A program made the translations under genes and the position numbers. The notes beneath the pieces were generated by a model. The model ran no database searches and was not told the DNA's origin. It saw only the letters and a list, made by a program, of their open reading frames with translations. DNA of 64,000 nucleotides from Letharia columbiana (Eukaryota; Ascomycota; Lecanoromycetes; Lecanorales; Parmeliaceae), in the NCBI RefSeq assembly GCF_014066305.1, contig NW_023501039.1:558001-622000 (forward strand), written 5' to 3'. Of this stretch, positions 11,769 through 21,782 are shown in pieces; the stretch's first letter is position 1; each line of letters opens with the position of its first letter.

Positions 11769-12209
11769 GGCACGAAGAACCCTCGTGGTTTCTTACAGCA
11801 TGTTTTGAATGCGTTCTAGAATTTTGAAAGACGCGTCACATGGCATATGGTGGTGGACATCACTGCGCGCCAAGCAGCTTTTCCGGGAACTACTTTGGCA
11901 TTGACAGTTACACAGTCTAGCTTGAAACACTTCTATGTAAGACTGAAGGCTCTCAACATCCCTCAAGTCATCCTTATATCCAAGAGTCATGGCAATTCCG
12001 AAATCAAGTGCCAAAATCCAGTGGAGGTCTTGATATGCGTCCCAATTAAGTTTAGCGCCGCCAAGCCAAAATCAACCGCCCAAAACTGAATGCCAGTGCT
12101 TTTGAAGACACTCATCGCTAGCGACAATACAACATTTCCGACACCGACACTGGCCGTTTTCCACCCACGCAAAGCCTTGAAGGCCCTACCAGAAGACTAG
12201 CAAGGCACG
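11769..12209. other. intergenic, no gene seen
   Basis: About 440 bp between PKR1 and SMD1 on the same strand. Short overlapping frames only; taken as 3' UTR plus the SMD1 promoter. Confidence 0.5.
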
Positions 12210-12768
12210 ATGAAGCTCGTCAGGTAAGCCTCATACCGTGCTCTTCTGCAGACATAGATTTCCAAGCTGAGCTCCAACTTCAAGGCTCGCCTTTTCGCAG
12301 CAGCGCTGACCACCTGCTAGATTCCTGATGAAATGTGCTAATGAAACTGTCACGATTGAGCTCAAGAATGGTACCATCCTCTCGAGCCGATCGCATTCTG
12401 ACTTCAGCTACTGCTAACGCTTCTTTACAGGCACCATCCTCCACGGCACCATCACCTCCGTCTCCCCCCAGATGAACACCGCTCTCCGCGCCGTCAAAAT
12501 GACACCCAAAGGCCGCGACCCGATTTCTCTCGACACCATCAATATCCGTGGTTCAACGATCAGATATTACATCCTGCCTGACTCGCTGCCGTTGGATACG
12601 CTGTTGATCGATGATGCGCCGAAGCCAAAGAATAAGGCTAGGAAGGAGGTTGCTGATAGGGGTGGGCGTGGAGGGAGGGGGGGACCGAGGGGCAGAGGCA
12701 GAGGTGGTGGTGGTGGTGGTGGTGGGTTCAGGGGTGGGAGGGGAAGGGGTGGTGGGAGAGGTTTCTAG
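12210..12768 (+). CDS. SMD1: small nuclear ribonucleoprotein Sm D1
   Basis: Exons 12210-12223, 12321-12370 and 12431-12768, giving 133 aa. The first exon is only 14 bp (MKLVR). The Sm fold is clear: [19 protein letters not shown], then [20 protein letters not shown] (Sm1), then [19 protein letters not shown] (Sm2). The C-terminus is a Gly/Arg-rich tail, the site of symmetric arginine methylation in other SmD1 proteins. It is a core ring subunit of the U1, U2, U4 and U5 snRNPs. Intron 2 starts GTACCATCCTC, nearly the same as the first bases of the following exon (GCACCATCCTC). Confidence 0.95.
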
Positions 12769-13066
12769 GAATAGCATGCAGACGAAGAGAGAAGGCAGGG
12801 ATGTGGGTCCGAGCAGTCGCATGGGGCTGTCAGAGGGCATGGAATTTGACTCTCCCAAAAGTAATTTGAATCTCTCCTGATAGAGACGGCAGGCATGAAA
12901 AATGCCTGAGGCTACGGAGCCTAGTATTTACTTGGTAACAGACTCATTATGATTGACTCGGACAATCTCGATTGGACATTCTTCACAAGGAGTTGATCAA
13001 TGCGCGTTCCATTGTTGGACCAGTACCTCATTAATCAGCTTACGTCTAGAATTTGTTAGATACCCC

Positions 13067-13867
13067 CTAGCCACGCCAGATTCTGATGATCTGGAGCTTC
13101 TCCCACCCAGCTTTCTTCCCTGAATGACCCACAGCAGCAACCGACCATGCGTCGCCCCACCCCCTTACACGTTGCATAATTTCTCCGGGTTTATTTTGTG
13201 CGCAGAGTAATATGTAAGCTGTGCCTCTCGCAAGGTTCAACAAATCGGGAAGCCGCTCCAGAAGCCTGTTGGTGACCTCAATGCCATCCACACCTCCATC
13301 ATACGACAATTGTAGCAGGTGCGAGTCCTCCTCAAATGTCCGTGAAGTGCATTCGGTATCAGTGATCCCTGTGCCCGGTTTGAAATATTTAAGCTCGGGC
13401 ACGGCGGGGGAGGGCACGTATGGCGGGTTGAAGATTAGCAAATCGGTTATTCCGTCTCGTATCGGACTGGCCAAGTCTGCGCTCAATGTTGCGAGCAAAA
13501 TGCCCGCGCCATCGACATCTTCTTCCTTGGTCGCCTGACACGCTTGCGTCACTGTCTGCTTGGTAGCCTCGCAGGCAAAGGTGTTCACGTCAGTGCCTAG
13601 GGCGATGACATCAGCACGGCCGAATATTGCGTGGGCGTGAGCAGTAACGAAGGCGAGGACTACGCCAGAGCCTGAACCGACTTCGAGGACTAGCGGTGAG
13701 GGATGTGAATCATCATAATGTCCTGTCGGTTGATGACCGGCAAATCGCTGCGTGAGAAATCGCGTCTCTGCTTCTGAGGAGAGCGTATCCAACAGAAGGA
13801 AAGAGTCTTCTGCTGGCTCATATATGCGGTTTGTGTCCACGTGAGATGTTGACGGCGTAGGCAGCAT
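13067..13867 (-). CDS. MTQ2: eRF1 glutamine methyltransferase, catalytic subunit
   Basis: 266 aa, no introns. It has the N-terminal YEPAEDSFLLLD of the HemK2/Mtq2 group, the SAM-binding LEVGSGSGVV (motif I) and the catalytic NPPYVPSP motif. The family methylates the Gln of the GGQ loop in eRF1, together with the zinc-finger partner Trm112. Its length is typical or slightly long because of an insertion after GHQPTG. It is transcribed divergently from SDH7, with 139 bp between the start codons, so the two probably share a promoter region. SMD1 lies convergently downstream. Confidence 0.93.
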   Translation of the reverse strand: MLPTPSTSHVDTNRIYEPAEDSFLLLDTLSSEAETRFLTQRFAGHQPTGHYDDSHPSPLVLEVGSGSGVVLAFVTAHAHAIFGRADVIALGTDVNTFACEATKQTVTQACQATKEEDVDGAGILLATLSADLASPIRDGITDLLIFNPPYVPSPAVPELKYFKPGTGITDTECTSRTFEEDSHLLQLSYDGGVDGIEVTNRLLERLPDLLNLARGTAYILLCAQNKPGEIMQRVRGWGDAWSVAAVGHSGKKAGWEKLQIIRIWRG

Positions 13868-14006
13868 TACCTGAACAAGGATTGGATTGAGAGGTTGAGA
13901 CTTGAGAAGGTGGCAGGAATGATCTGCGGGGTGATGTCAACTCCGAAATCGACACCCTGGATTTCCAGCAATTCTGCGAACTTCCGAAATAACACAAATA
14001 CCAGCC

Positions 14007-14527
14007 ATGAGAGTATCGGTACGACTACTGGCGAAGCCTACAGCTATTGGCTCAACCAATGGACTAAAGCCAGCTCCATTGGCTTTGCTGCCACCGATCC
14101 CACTGTACAGACGGCTGCTGCGAGCACACCGGAAATACTTGGACCCGCAGATGCGTCTGCTCGGAGACGAGTACATCAAGAGCGAGTATCGATCTCACCG
14201 CAATGTCGAAAATCCTATGCATATTGTAAGCTCCGCTTTGTGTTATTATTGGCAACTTCGAGAACCCCTTCTGGGAGCTAATAACACCGACAGATTGGAT
14301 TCTTGACCGAATGGCAGATGTACGCCCAAAATATCGAAGGCGGCTCTTGGAAGGGGGAGAAGATAGACAAAGGCAAGATCGACAAGATGAGTGGTATAAC
14401 ACTTCTATTCTAAGCATTGAGGGTTTAGCTAACGCGGGTACGTGCAGACCAGCAGCTTGGGCAGCTCTATGAACTCATGCAGGCCATACAGAAGCAAGCA
14501 CATGAGGATGGCGGTAATGGATCATGA
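14007..14527 (+). CDS. SDH7: succinate dehydrogenase assembly factor 3 (ACN9/Sdh7)
   Basis: Exons 14007-14225, 14294-14390 and 14448-14527, giving 131 aa. The LYR motif is in PLYRRLLRAHRKYL, followed by MRLLGDEYIKSEYRSHRNV and IGFLTEWQMYAQNIEGGSW, all typical of ACN9/SDHAF3. The N-terminus is Arg-rich and free of acidic residues, consistent with mitochondrial import. The family protects the iron-sulphur subunit Sdh2 during assembly of complex II. All exon junctions keep frame and use GT-AG. Confidence 0.93.
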
Positions 14528-14906
14528 GGCCTATGCGCCAAGCTACGTTTCATGAAGCCTGGTGACTCGTTGGGTGTTGTTCCACTACAGCCACTCATGT
14601 CGAGAGGCGATGGTTTCGGATGCGTCTCTGGAACATTGACAGACACCCCCCTGCGTCATGGAGAAGCTGAATCTCTACTTTACCGACTCAACCTTCCAAC
14701 CTTTGCGAGCATACACAATCTCGCCAGCAACGTGTGAATTGGCTTTTAGACAAGAATATCCGAATTTATCAAAAGCCTCCCAGCATCATCAAAGTGTGAG
14801 GCCAGCCCCAAAAACATTCAAAACCACTCTCTACGCACCCACTCCAGTGCCCCTCCGGTACCAACCCTGCGCTCTACGACAGACGGATCTCCCTTCGATA
14901 TCAACA
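14528..14906. other. intergenic, no gene seen
   Basis: Short gap between SDH7 and the small Cys-containing gene, both on the plus strand. An open frame runs through it into the next gene but has no features before the Met at 14907. Confidence 0.45.
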
Positions 14907-15420
14907 ATGTGCATCACCAAGTTATCAAAACACTCGGATTGCGGACACTGGTCGTGCGAGATCAAAGAGCCTTGCAAAGAAGGTCGCGATTTCTCCAACT
15001 GCGCATCCTTCACGAATGGCGTAGCTCGGAATGCAGCAAAGTATCCACAAGAGTTAGCAAAGGAGAAGACTTGTCCCAAGTGCGACAAGAACGACGAATA
15101 TGATGGGAAGAAGATTAGGATGGTCAAAGCGACGGTACATGCCACAAAGTTCGGCTTTGGACCGAACGTGAGTCATCATCTCCGAGCCAACTCTTCCCGT
15201 TTTGTACTGCATTTTGAGCTGCGAGGCTTGTCGTAGCAATAATGCCTTTTTTGGGACCTGTTTAGCGATTCACACATTGTTCCAAAAGTGATATTCTAAC
15301 TCAGAAAGCAATTAGAGGTCGGACTGTGGGATTAATCTCGGGAAGAAGACGCGGAAGTATGGGCCGAAGAAGGAACCAAGTACGATGTTGCTGGCAGAGG
15401 GAGGCTGCGTTGTGATGTGA
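14907..15420 (+). CDS. small Cys-containing protein, unknown
   Basis: Proposed exons 14907-15167 and 15316-15420, giving 121 aa. It starts MCITKLSKHSDCGHWSCE and carries spaced Cys pairs, including CPKC, suggesting a small metal-binding or Cys-stabilised domain. There is no obvious signal peptide. The 148 bp intron has a CTAAC branch site 15 bp before the acceptor. An acceptor at 15305 is also possible but gives a less protein-like tail. The splice choice and function are uncertain. Confidence 0.5.
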
Positions 15421-16232
15421 GACTTGGGAGGGGTTTGAGTATGGGTGGACATGGGCTTTTGGACGGATGTCTGTTACTTGCGTACGAAATTTGAAATGTA
15501 TCATCCAATCTGTCATGATTATTGGTCGAAGCCTTTATGAATTTGAAAATACGGCATTGTCAGAAAAAGTATTGGTAGCGGTAGGAGTGAAGCCGCTCAT
15601 TGATGATGCATCATGAGGAAGCCAAAAAGACGCCTCAACCCTGTCATTGGTCCCCACAATCTGCCCTTAAAGCAGCCTAGAGAGCGGAAGCACGGTCTCG
15701 GCTTCCAGTGGGGACTACATTAGCTCCGGGGGCTGCAGCTATAATCGTTGCTGGGTCAAGCTTGAGCTGGACCGAATATAGCCTGTTGTCGATTCGACCT
15801 GTCTCTATTTCCAATTGCGACATAACTTCCTCCCCGGAACATCTACACACCTCCAGTTCAAAAGCCATTGCCTTTCTACACACAAGTTGGTCCTTGCCAT
15901 GGCATTTGTGGGTGAGAAAGAATTGAACTTTTACTACTAAGGAAGGCTGCGAAAGAATCCCACCAAGCGATTTCCAAGTTAACGGGCAACCTCGTCCCCT
16001 CAACAAGTCGACCTTCTCGAGACCTCTGCTTGCGGCTACTGGTCGGGACTCGAAGGCACCATAGATGATGGCACGAGCTCTTCCCTGAAAAAGTCTTCAA
16101 GATATCCTCATCTAGCAAAGTCTTCGTTCAAGACAATACACAGTGCAGTCTGGTGAGAGGTCTCGCTTGAAGTCAACACACCTTGAAGAAAATCAACAGT
16201 ACATCAATTATTTCGGGTGTTGAGAGCCAATT
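15421..16232. other. intergenic, no gene seen
   Basis: About 0.8 kb upstream of the F-box gene. Open frames on the minus strand (15677-16006, 15876-16118) overlap in different frames and show no domain. Taken as promoter and leader. Confidence 0.5.
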
Positions 16233-19200
16233 ATGGAGTCTGAGGAATCGCTTTTGAGACCTTGCAAGTCGTTACCGCCTCTCTTCAAGGACCATGATGC
16301 TCTGCAAAACCGAATAAGCCCATATCTAGGTAGCGTTTCCTCTACGCAGGGCGAGATGGGTCAAGGGGTCAGTAGTCCCGCAAAGGAGAACGAGGGAAGC
16401 TATGTGACGCAAGAAGATGATGTGATAACGCAAGAAGACAAGGGTTTCAGGTCTCATGAGCGCAAAGAAACAGAGTCGGCGGCGAATGTCAGGAGGGAAG
16501 GTCCTCTAAACCTTCTCGACTTGCCCTTGGACATACTGAAGGATATCTTGAAGGAGGTTAGTATATACAAAGGGGATACCTAAGAGACTATGTGCTAACA
16601 GCACCTCAAGGTGACACACACGAGCGATTTGTGTAGTCTTGCCGCCTCGAACTCTGCCCTACATTCTGTCGCTATCCCTCTCATCTATAGCAGATTCGAT
16701 ATAGTATGGCCAGAGACCCACAATTCTATCGAGCCCCGTATAGGCGTCGATGCATTGACGTACGGCCTCGCCACGCTTGTGATGAGAGAAGACTTATTCG
16801 AACATGACATGCTTTCCAACAGTCCTACTTGTGGAGCATCCTGCCAGAGATACACATGCACACAGTGCGGCGCTGTGAACCTCTTGAACCAAACCTCAAA
16901 CATTCCCGTCAAGCCCCGAAGATTACGACGAGGCAACTACTTTTCCCAATTCACTAAGAAATTCTCTCTTGGGAATGGCCCCGCCGATTTGGTCGCGGAC
17001 TATCTTGTGACAAAAGAAAGTGGGAAATTGCTAGGAACGCTGGTCGCATTGAGCGTTGCTCGAATGCCAAACTTGGTAGGAAGTTCCCAAACTTCAACAT
17101 TCAGCGGTGTCTCCGCTAACACAATATGACAACCAGGAGTCCTTCGTGCGTATTCTCGGAGCCCGCATTCTCTCTTTTGGAGCAAATCTTGAGTCTTGAG
17201 ACATGTCTCGGGAGTCTTTACTCTCGAAACATGTTCCGAGGCTCGATATACCTCCTCAATTAGGCAATACTGACGGCGAAATTGTGATCTAGGTGTGGGA
17301 TATGCCTACCGGAATTTTGAGAGACATATGGATAGCTCTGTCATCTCTAGGCGACTATCAGTCACCTAAATTAGAGAAGCTTTGGGTGCGCATGCACGAC
17401 AACAGAGCGGCTCTGTCAGAAGCTGAAGTCACTCAAACGAATACTGCTTCACAACCTGCTCAAGACGCACCTAGCCAGGCACCTACGTTAGCACCCGCAC
17501 AGGGGACGCCATATCAGAACTTCGATCTGGGAGGTGTCCCAAGGTTGGTGTTAGCAAAAAATCATCGGGAGGAGCCTAATTTCTCCATCATGCCTCCCCT
17601 ACGTTCGCTAACGGTCCTTGATATTGACGAGATAGCGTATGTAGAGGAGTTGAGCGTACTTCTGCGGCGTTCATTGGGCAAATTGCGGGAATTGCGCATC
17701 GGCTTTGGTCCAGTTCTCCATAGTTCATACAACGATCGCGAACAACCACCCTTGAGACATGTAGCTACAGGTGGTCCACTACCATTACTGATGAGCAAGA
17801 TATACGACTACTTAGGAGATCTCGACAGGATGACACTGCTGCCCGAATATGATACTGAAAGCGGACAGTTGATAAATCGTCCAGATGATGCAACGAACGA
17901 AGACACAAAATCTCCACCTCCGACGTCCATTGCCTTCATTTTAGGTCCACCCATGAATGGAGCAGAAGTTACGTCTAACGACATGAATCATGAACCAATT
18001 TCTGGTCTGCCAGAATCCAAAGTACCTAGGATGAACTTGGATGCTATTGACCCGGCGTTATTAGAGGGAGCTGCATCCCATGAAGGCGGAGAGATGCCAG
18101 GGCCACAATCAGTACCAGAGAGGAGCCCTGTCGGGATGTCACAAGGTCCGGTGGAGCGGCTTGAGGCGAAAGAAAAGTCAACAAGCGATCAAAGGTCGCT
18201 CATTCAAGGAGGACTGCAGCAAACCGGTACAGCGGGCTCCAGAACTTCCTACAATGGTCTGAAGCCCACACAGAGACTGCAACTCGAGACCCTTGAAATC
18301 GAAAAAGTTACTCTGCATGTGATCACATTGTATGAAACGCTAGACTGGACAATACTTACGAGTTTGACTTTACTGAATTGTGGAGGCACCGAGAATTTGT
18401 GGTCTTGCCTCCAGGAAAAATTCCCGCCTCGAAAGACATTGGTCGTTTCAATACCCGTGCACTCCACCAAAAAGCGTGGAAGCCAACCTCGTCTCCGCCG
18501 CATGCCTTCTTCGGAAGCCTTATCAAAGACATCGGAGTACCCTCTCAGTCTAAAACGAATCCATACCGACCACGTCACATCCACCCTCATTTCGTTCCTC
18601 AAGCACGCACTCGCTCCGAATAGCCTCGAATGGCTGTTCCTCCAGGACACTAGCATGCATGGATCGTTAGTACCCCTCGACGCCATTTATCGCGGCGCTC
18701 TACGCCGCCACCGCTCTAGCCTCACGAAGGTCATGATTGACAGCGCCATTGTTTCTCAAGGAAGCCGTATGCGCGGCGTAACCGCTAAAAAGTGGATGCT
18801 CACCCGTGAAGTCCTCACATTCATAAGTAGTGGAAAGATGAGTCGACTCAGGGAGCTTGCGATGACTATCCAGTACAAAGACTGGCACTTCTTCCTGCAG
18901 AGACTACCTCAGATACCTCACCTCCGCTCGCTGTACGTACCCTATATCGCCGACCATCCCTACGGAGGTTCGTTGAACGTGAAGGATTTCGCCTTGAGCG
19001 CCATAGATGTTGTTGCTTTGAGGCCAGAGGTGGAGCTTTGCTATTTGGGCATCAAAGACAAGTGCTTCGAGATTCTGGAGACGAAAGATAGTAAGTATGG
19101 CATTTCTCGGAGTCATCCCTTCCTATTCGAGACTGCTTTAATGGTCGCGAGACATATTGGAGGAACAAGTCTACCATTTCACAACTTTTCTACCGCCCAA

Positions 19201-19577
19201 ACATGTCTAATTATTAATCAAATATTCATCAATGAGTGGGATTGCTGACTCCGCTAGGGAAGTCAAAGGACGGAGCTGGCTCCGCCTCATCGACTGCAGG
19301 AGGCGGTGAATCTGACAATGATGAGGATGCTGAGGTTCACCATGACCATGACGATGACGACGATGATGACAGCGAGGACGAAGACCCAGCGCCCGTGACT
19401 CCGGCAACACAGACGCAGACGCAGGCACAGGGTACGGACTCGGACATCGATCCCGTCACCGATGACGACGAGCGGGACCCTGCCGGCAGTGGGGCTAGTG
19501 TCAAGCTGAAGCTGAGAGAGATCTTGTTCTATGACGACCGGATATCGATCTTCAAGGCAAGACACAGACGGCTTTAG
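16233..19577 (+). CDS. large F-box protein, five exons
   Basis: Exons 16233-16556, 16611-17075, 17137-17145, 17293-19090 and 19258-19577, giving 971 aa. An F-box-like segment lies at about residues 95-145 (LLDLPLDILKDILKEV, then LCSLAASNSALHSVAIPLIY). A long region follows with Leu-rich stretches but no clear LRR register, then a very acidic tail with His/Asp runs. F-box proteins usually tether substrates to SCF ubiquitin ligases; the substrate is unknown. Exon 3 is only 9 bp (Glu-Ser-Phe) and is followed by a 147 bp introner-like intron. The last intron (167 bp) hides an in-frame read-through that would end early. All phases add up. A protein-level homologue is needed to confirm the micro-exon. 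Confidence 0.75.
17146..17292 (+). repeat. introner-like intron, copy 3
   Basis: 147 bp intron in the F-box gene. It begins GTGCGTATTCTC, has the core TTGAGACATGTCTCGGGAGT with a second quasi-palindrome (CTCTCGAAACATGTTCCGAG), and ends with AGGCAATACTGACGGCGA before the acceptor. It matches copy 1 over almost its full length with small gaps. Confidence 0.75.
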
Positions 19578-19902
19578 ACGATTCTTGGTTTTGGCTTTCG
19601 GATAGAGGCCGGTATGAACATGAATGATTACCTTAGCTCGATCCCATCAGTAATACAAGAGAATATAGCAAAAGTCGTGCATAGAGAGAAGCTCAAGGTT
19701 CCACATCTGCAGAGACAAACTGTCAGAAACAGTGACGGTCCTAAGAGCTCGAATCTTTTTGGTTTTGCGTACTTTAATGGGTATCAAACTTAATGAACTG
19801 ACTGTCTATATCAACTCAGAAGATTCTGGGATCTTCGCTCCTGGGGCGCTCCTCCCCCTTTATACATGATTCTCCGCCTCATCCTCTTTACACCACGTCG
19901 TG
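19578..19902. other. intergenic, convergent 3' ends
   Basis: 325 bp between the convergent F-box and lectin genes. Nothing beyond expected 3' UTR sequence. Confidence 0.5.
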
Positions 19903-21782
19903 TCATCTCCCGATACCTGACCTCTTCCAACCACGGCGCAAAGCGTCGTATACCGACAAGATCCGACCCGCACTGCCGCGATCCTCGGGACTTCCGGAGA
20001 CGTCTCGCCCCAGAGCTGCCTCCGATGGGCTCACATCCCGACTCCGCGGCAACTGCGCCAGAACATCGACCTCATGGATACTCCAATCCTGCAAATCCCT
20101 CTTGCCGATCAGACTCTCCGTCGCCCAAGTATTCTCGTACCACGGGCTTTGGCTGATATCGCTCCCGTTCTGTTGGTTGAAGACGTAGAGGTACGTCCCG
20201 TTCGTGCTGACATCCGTATCCGTCCCGATCGGCAACGCGGCAGCAGCGAGCGTGCCGCCGGTCATGGCGGTGTCGATGCTGTTCGTACCGCTGTCGACGA
20301 CTGCGCCCCAGGAGCCTACGCCGGAGGGACCGGCTGTGAGGGGGGGTATGGCTTCGACATCGGAGTTTGGTTGCTGGTAGACGAGGAGACCGAGGGCGTA
20401 GGTTAGGGATGAGTTCGTGAGGACGTTTACGGGGGCGGTGGAGATGCCTGAGTGTTGCCACGTTAGATCGTTTGGGAATCGAGGGGAGGGGATACGAACC
20501 TTCAGCCCACTGGCCGTACGCTATGTTGGCCGGAGTTTGGTCGTTTTGGTTCGTTGTATTGTAGATGTAGTACCAGAGTTTGAGCTCATTGCTCGTATCC
20601 AATGTCCACAGTTGAGCCGTTGCGTTGGATTCCAGCCAATCCGAGGTCATTCCAGCATTGCCGTTGGTATTACTGTCGAAAGTGGATGATGCAATCCACG
20701 ATGAAGAGCTGCCTAGGCTGAAACTGAGCTCGTGGATGCAGTTGTCAGGTGCTCCGTAGTACAGCCGTATGCCTGCACTTTTGCCCGCGGTCTTCCCAAG
20801 CCATGATCCGCTGTAGAATGCTGTCATGGCTGTAGAGGCCTCTGATGCCTCGAATTTGGAGTCGCCAAGGGGACCATCTGTCCAAGTAGTCATGTTGTCT
20901 GTACTGATCTTCTCTTGCAATAAGTTTGCCGAGTCGACATAGAACACATGCGCCTAGAATTACCACTGTCAATGGTGGTAACAGGGACGAGAGGAGATGG
21001 CGCCTTACGGTAAGGTTCCCATTGCTCGTGTAGTTTACAGCCGCCAAAGGGGTTGCAGCTCTTGCGTCGGTAGTGATGTTGCTGTCACCTCCAGTCCAGC
21101 TCCCTCCAGGCGCCCTCACCGCATGTTGAACGTTCCCAGTGTAATTCTGATAGAAAAGATGGAGTAACGGTTCCGTACTGATATTCTCCGTCAAAGTTGC
21201 AAGGCCAGTGCCATTGAATGCGCCTTCTGTAGACGCGATTCTCGTGGCCTTAGGCGTGGAGCCCGAGTTCGAGTTGCCGGATGAAGTACTGCCCGAGGAA
21301 GTATTGCCGGAGGGTTTATTGGTTGAGGAAGAGTTGGTACTTCAAGAGGAGGCATTGGTCAGCCATATCTGTAAAGTCGGTTTCATTGCGGAATTGTAAG
21401 TTTACCTGCTGTGATGCCGTACACTCAACGGTACCGCGATAGCAACCACAAGAATTATAACCAGAAGCGCAGCCAGCAAGGCCCAGAGCTTCCATCTCCT
21501 CTTCAACGTTGACTGCTTTTCAGGCTCCTGTGACTCGTCCGGCAAGATTATTTCCTTATCAGCGTCGTTCCATGCTTCCTTCTCTGGGGCTGCAAAATTT
21601 GTCTGCGGTATAGCTCCTTTCTGATACTCTGCTGGAACAGCCTCGAGACCTGCGGTATCCTGCACCGTTCGCAGTCCATCTTGGGTATGATCGACTTCGA
21701 GTCCAGTCTGATGGTTGACTTCCTTTTCTGCATAGGGAACTCTAGACACTGGGCTATAGGGATCGTCACTCGGGTCCACCAT
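19903..21782 (-). CDS. membrane-anchored fucose-specific-lectin-like protein
   Basis: Exons leftward: 21782-21406, 21339-21009, 20953-20500 and 20447-19903, giving 568 aa. A hydrophilic N-terminal segment of about 95 residues precedes one membrane helix (LWALLAALLVIILVVAIAV), then a Ser/Thr/Asn/Gly stalk, then repeated blades with motifs such as LHLFYQN, VHVFYVDSANLLQEK, IRLYYGAPDNCIHEL and LKLWYYIYNT. These match the Aleuria aurantia-type fucose-binding six-bladed propeller family (fungal fucose-specific lectin). The topology looks type II, with the propeller outside or in the secretory lumen. The C-terminus is extended beyond the propeller. The ATG at 21782 is the first in frame. Sugar specificity is inferred from family only. 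Confidence 0.82.

Noticed and set aside
20072..20499. Read-through of the third lectin intron in another frame
   Set aside because: Gives His/Arg-rich sequence unlike the propeller; the GT-AG intron at 20448-20499 restores a normal blade.
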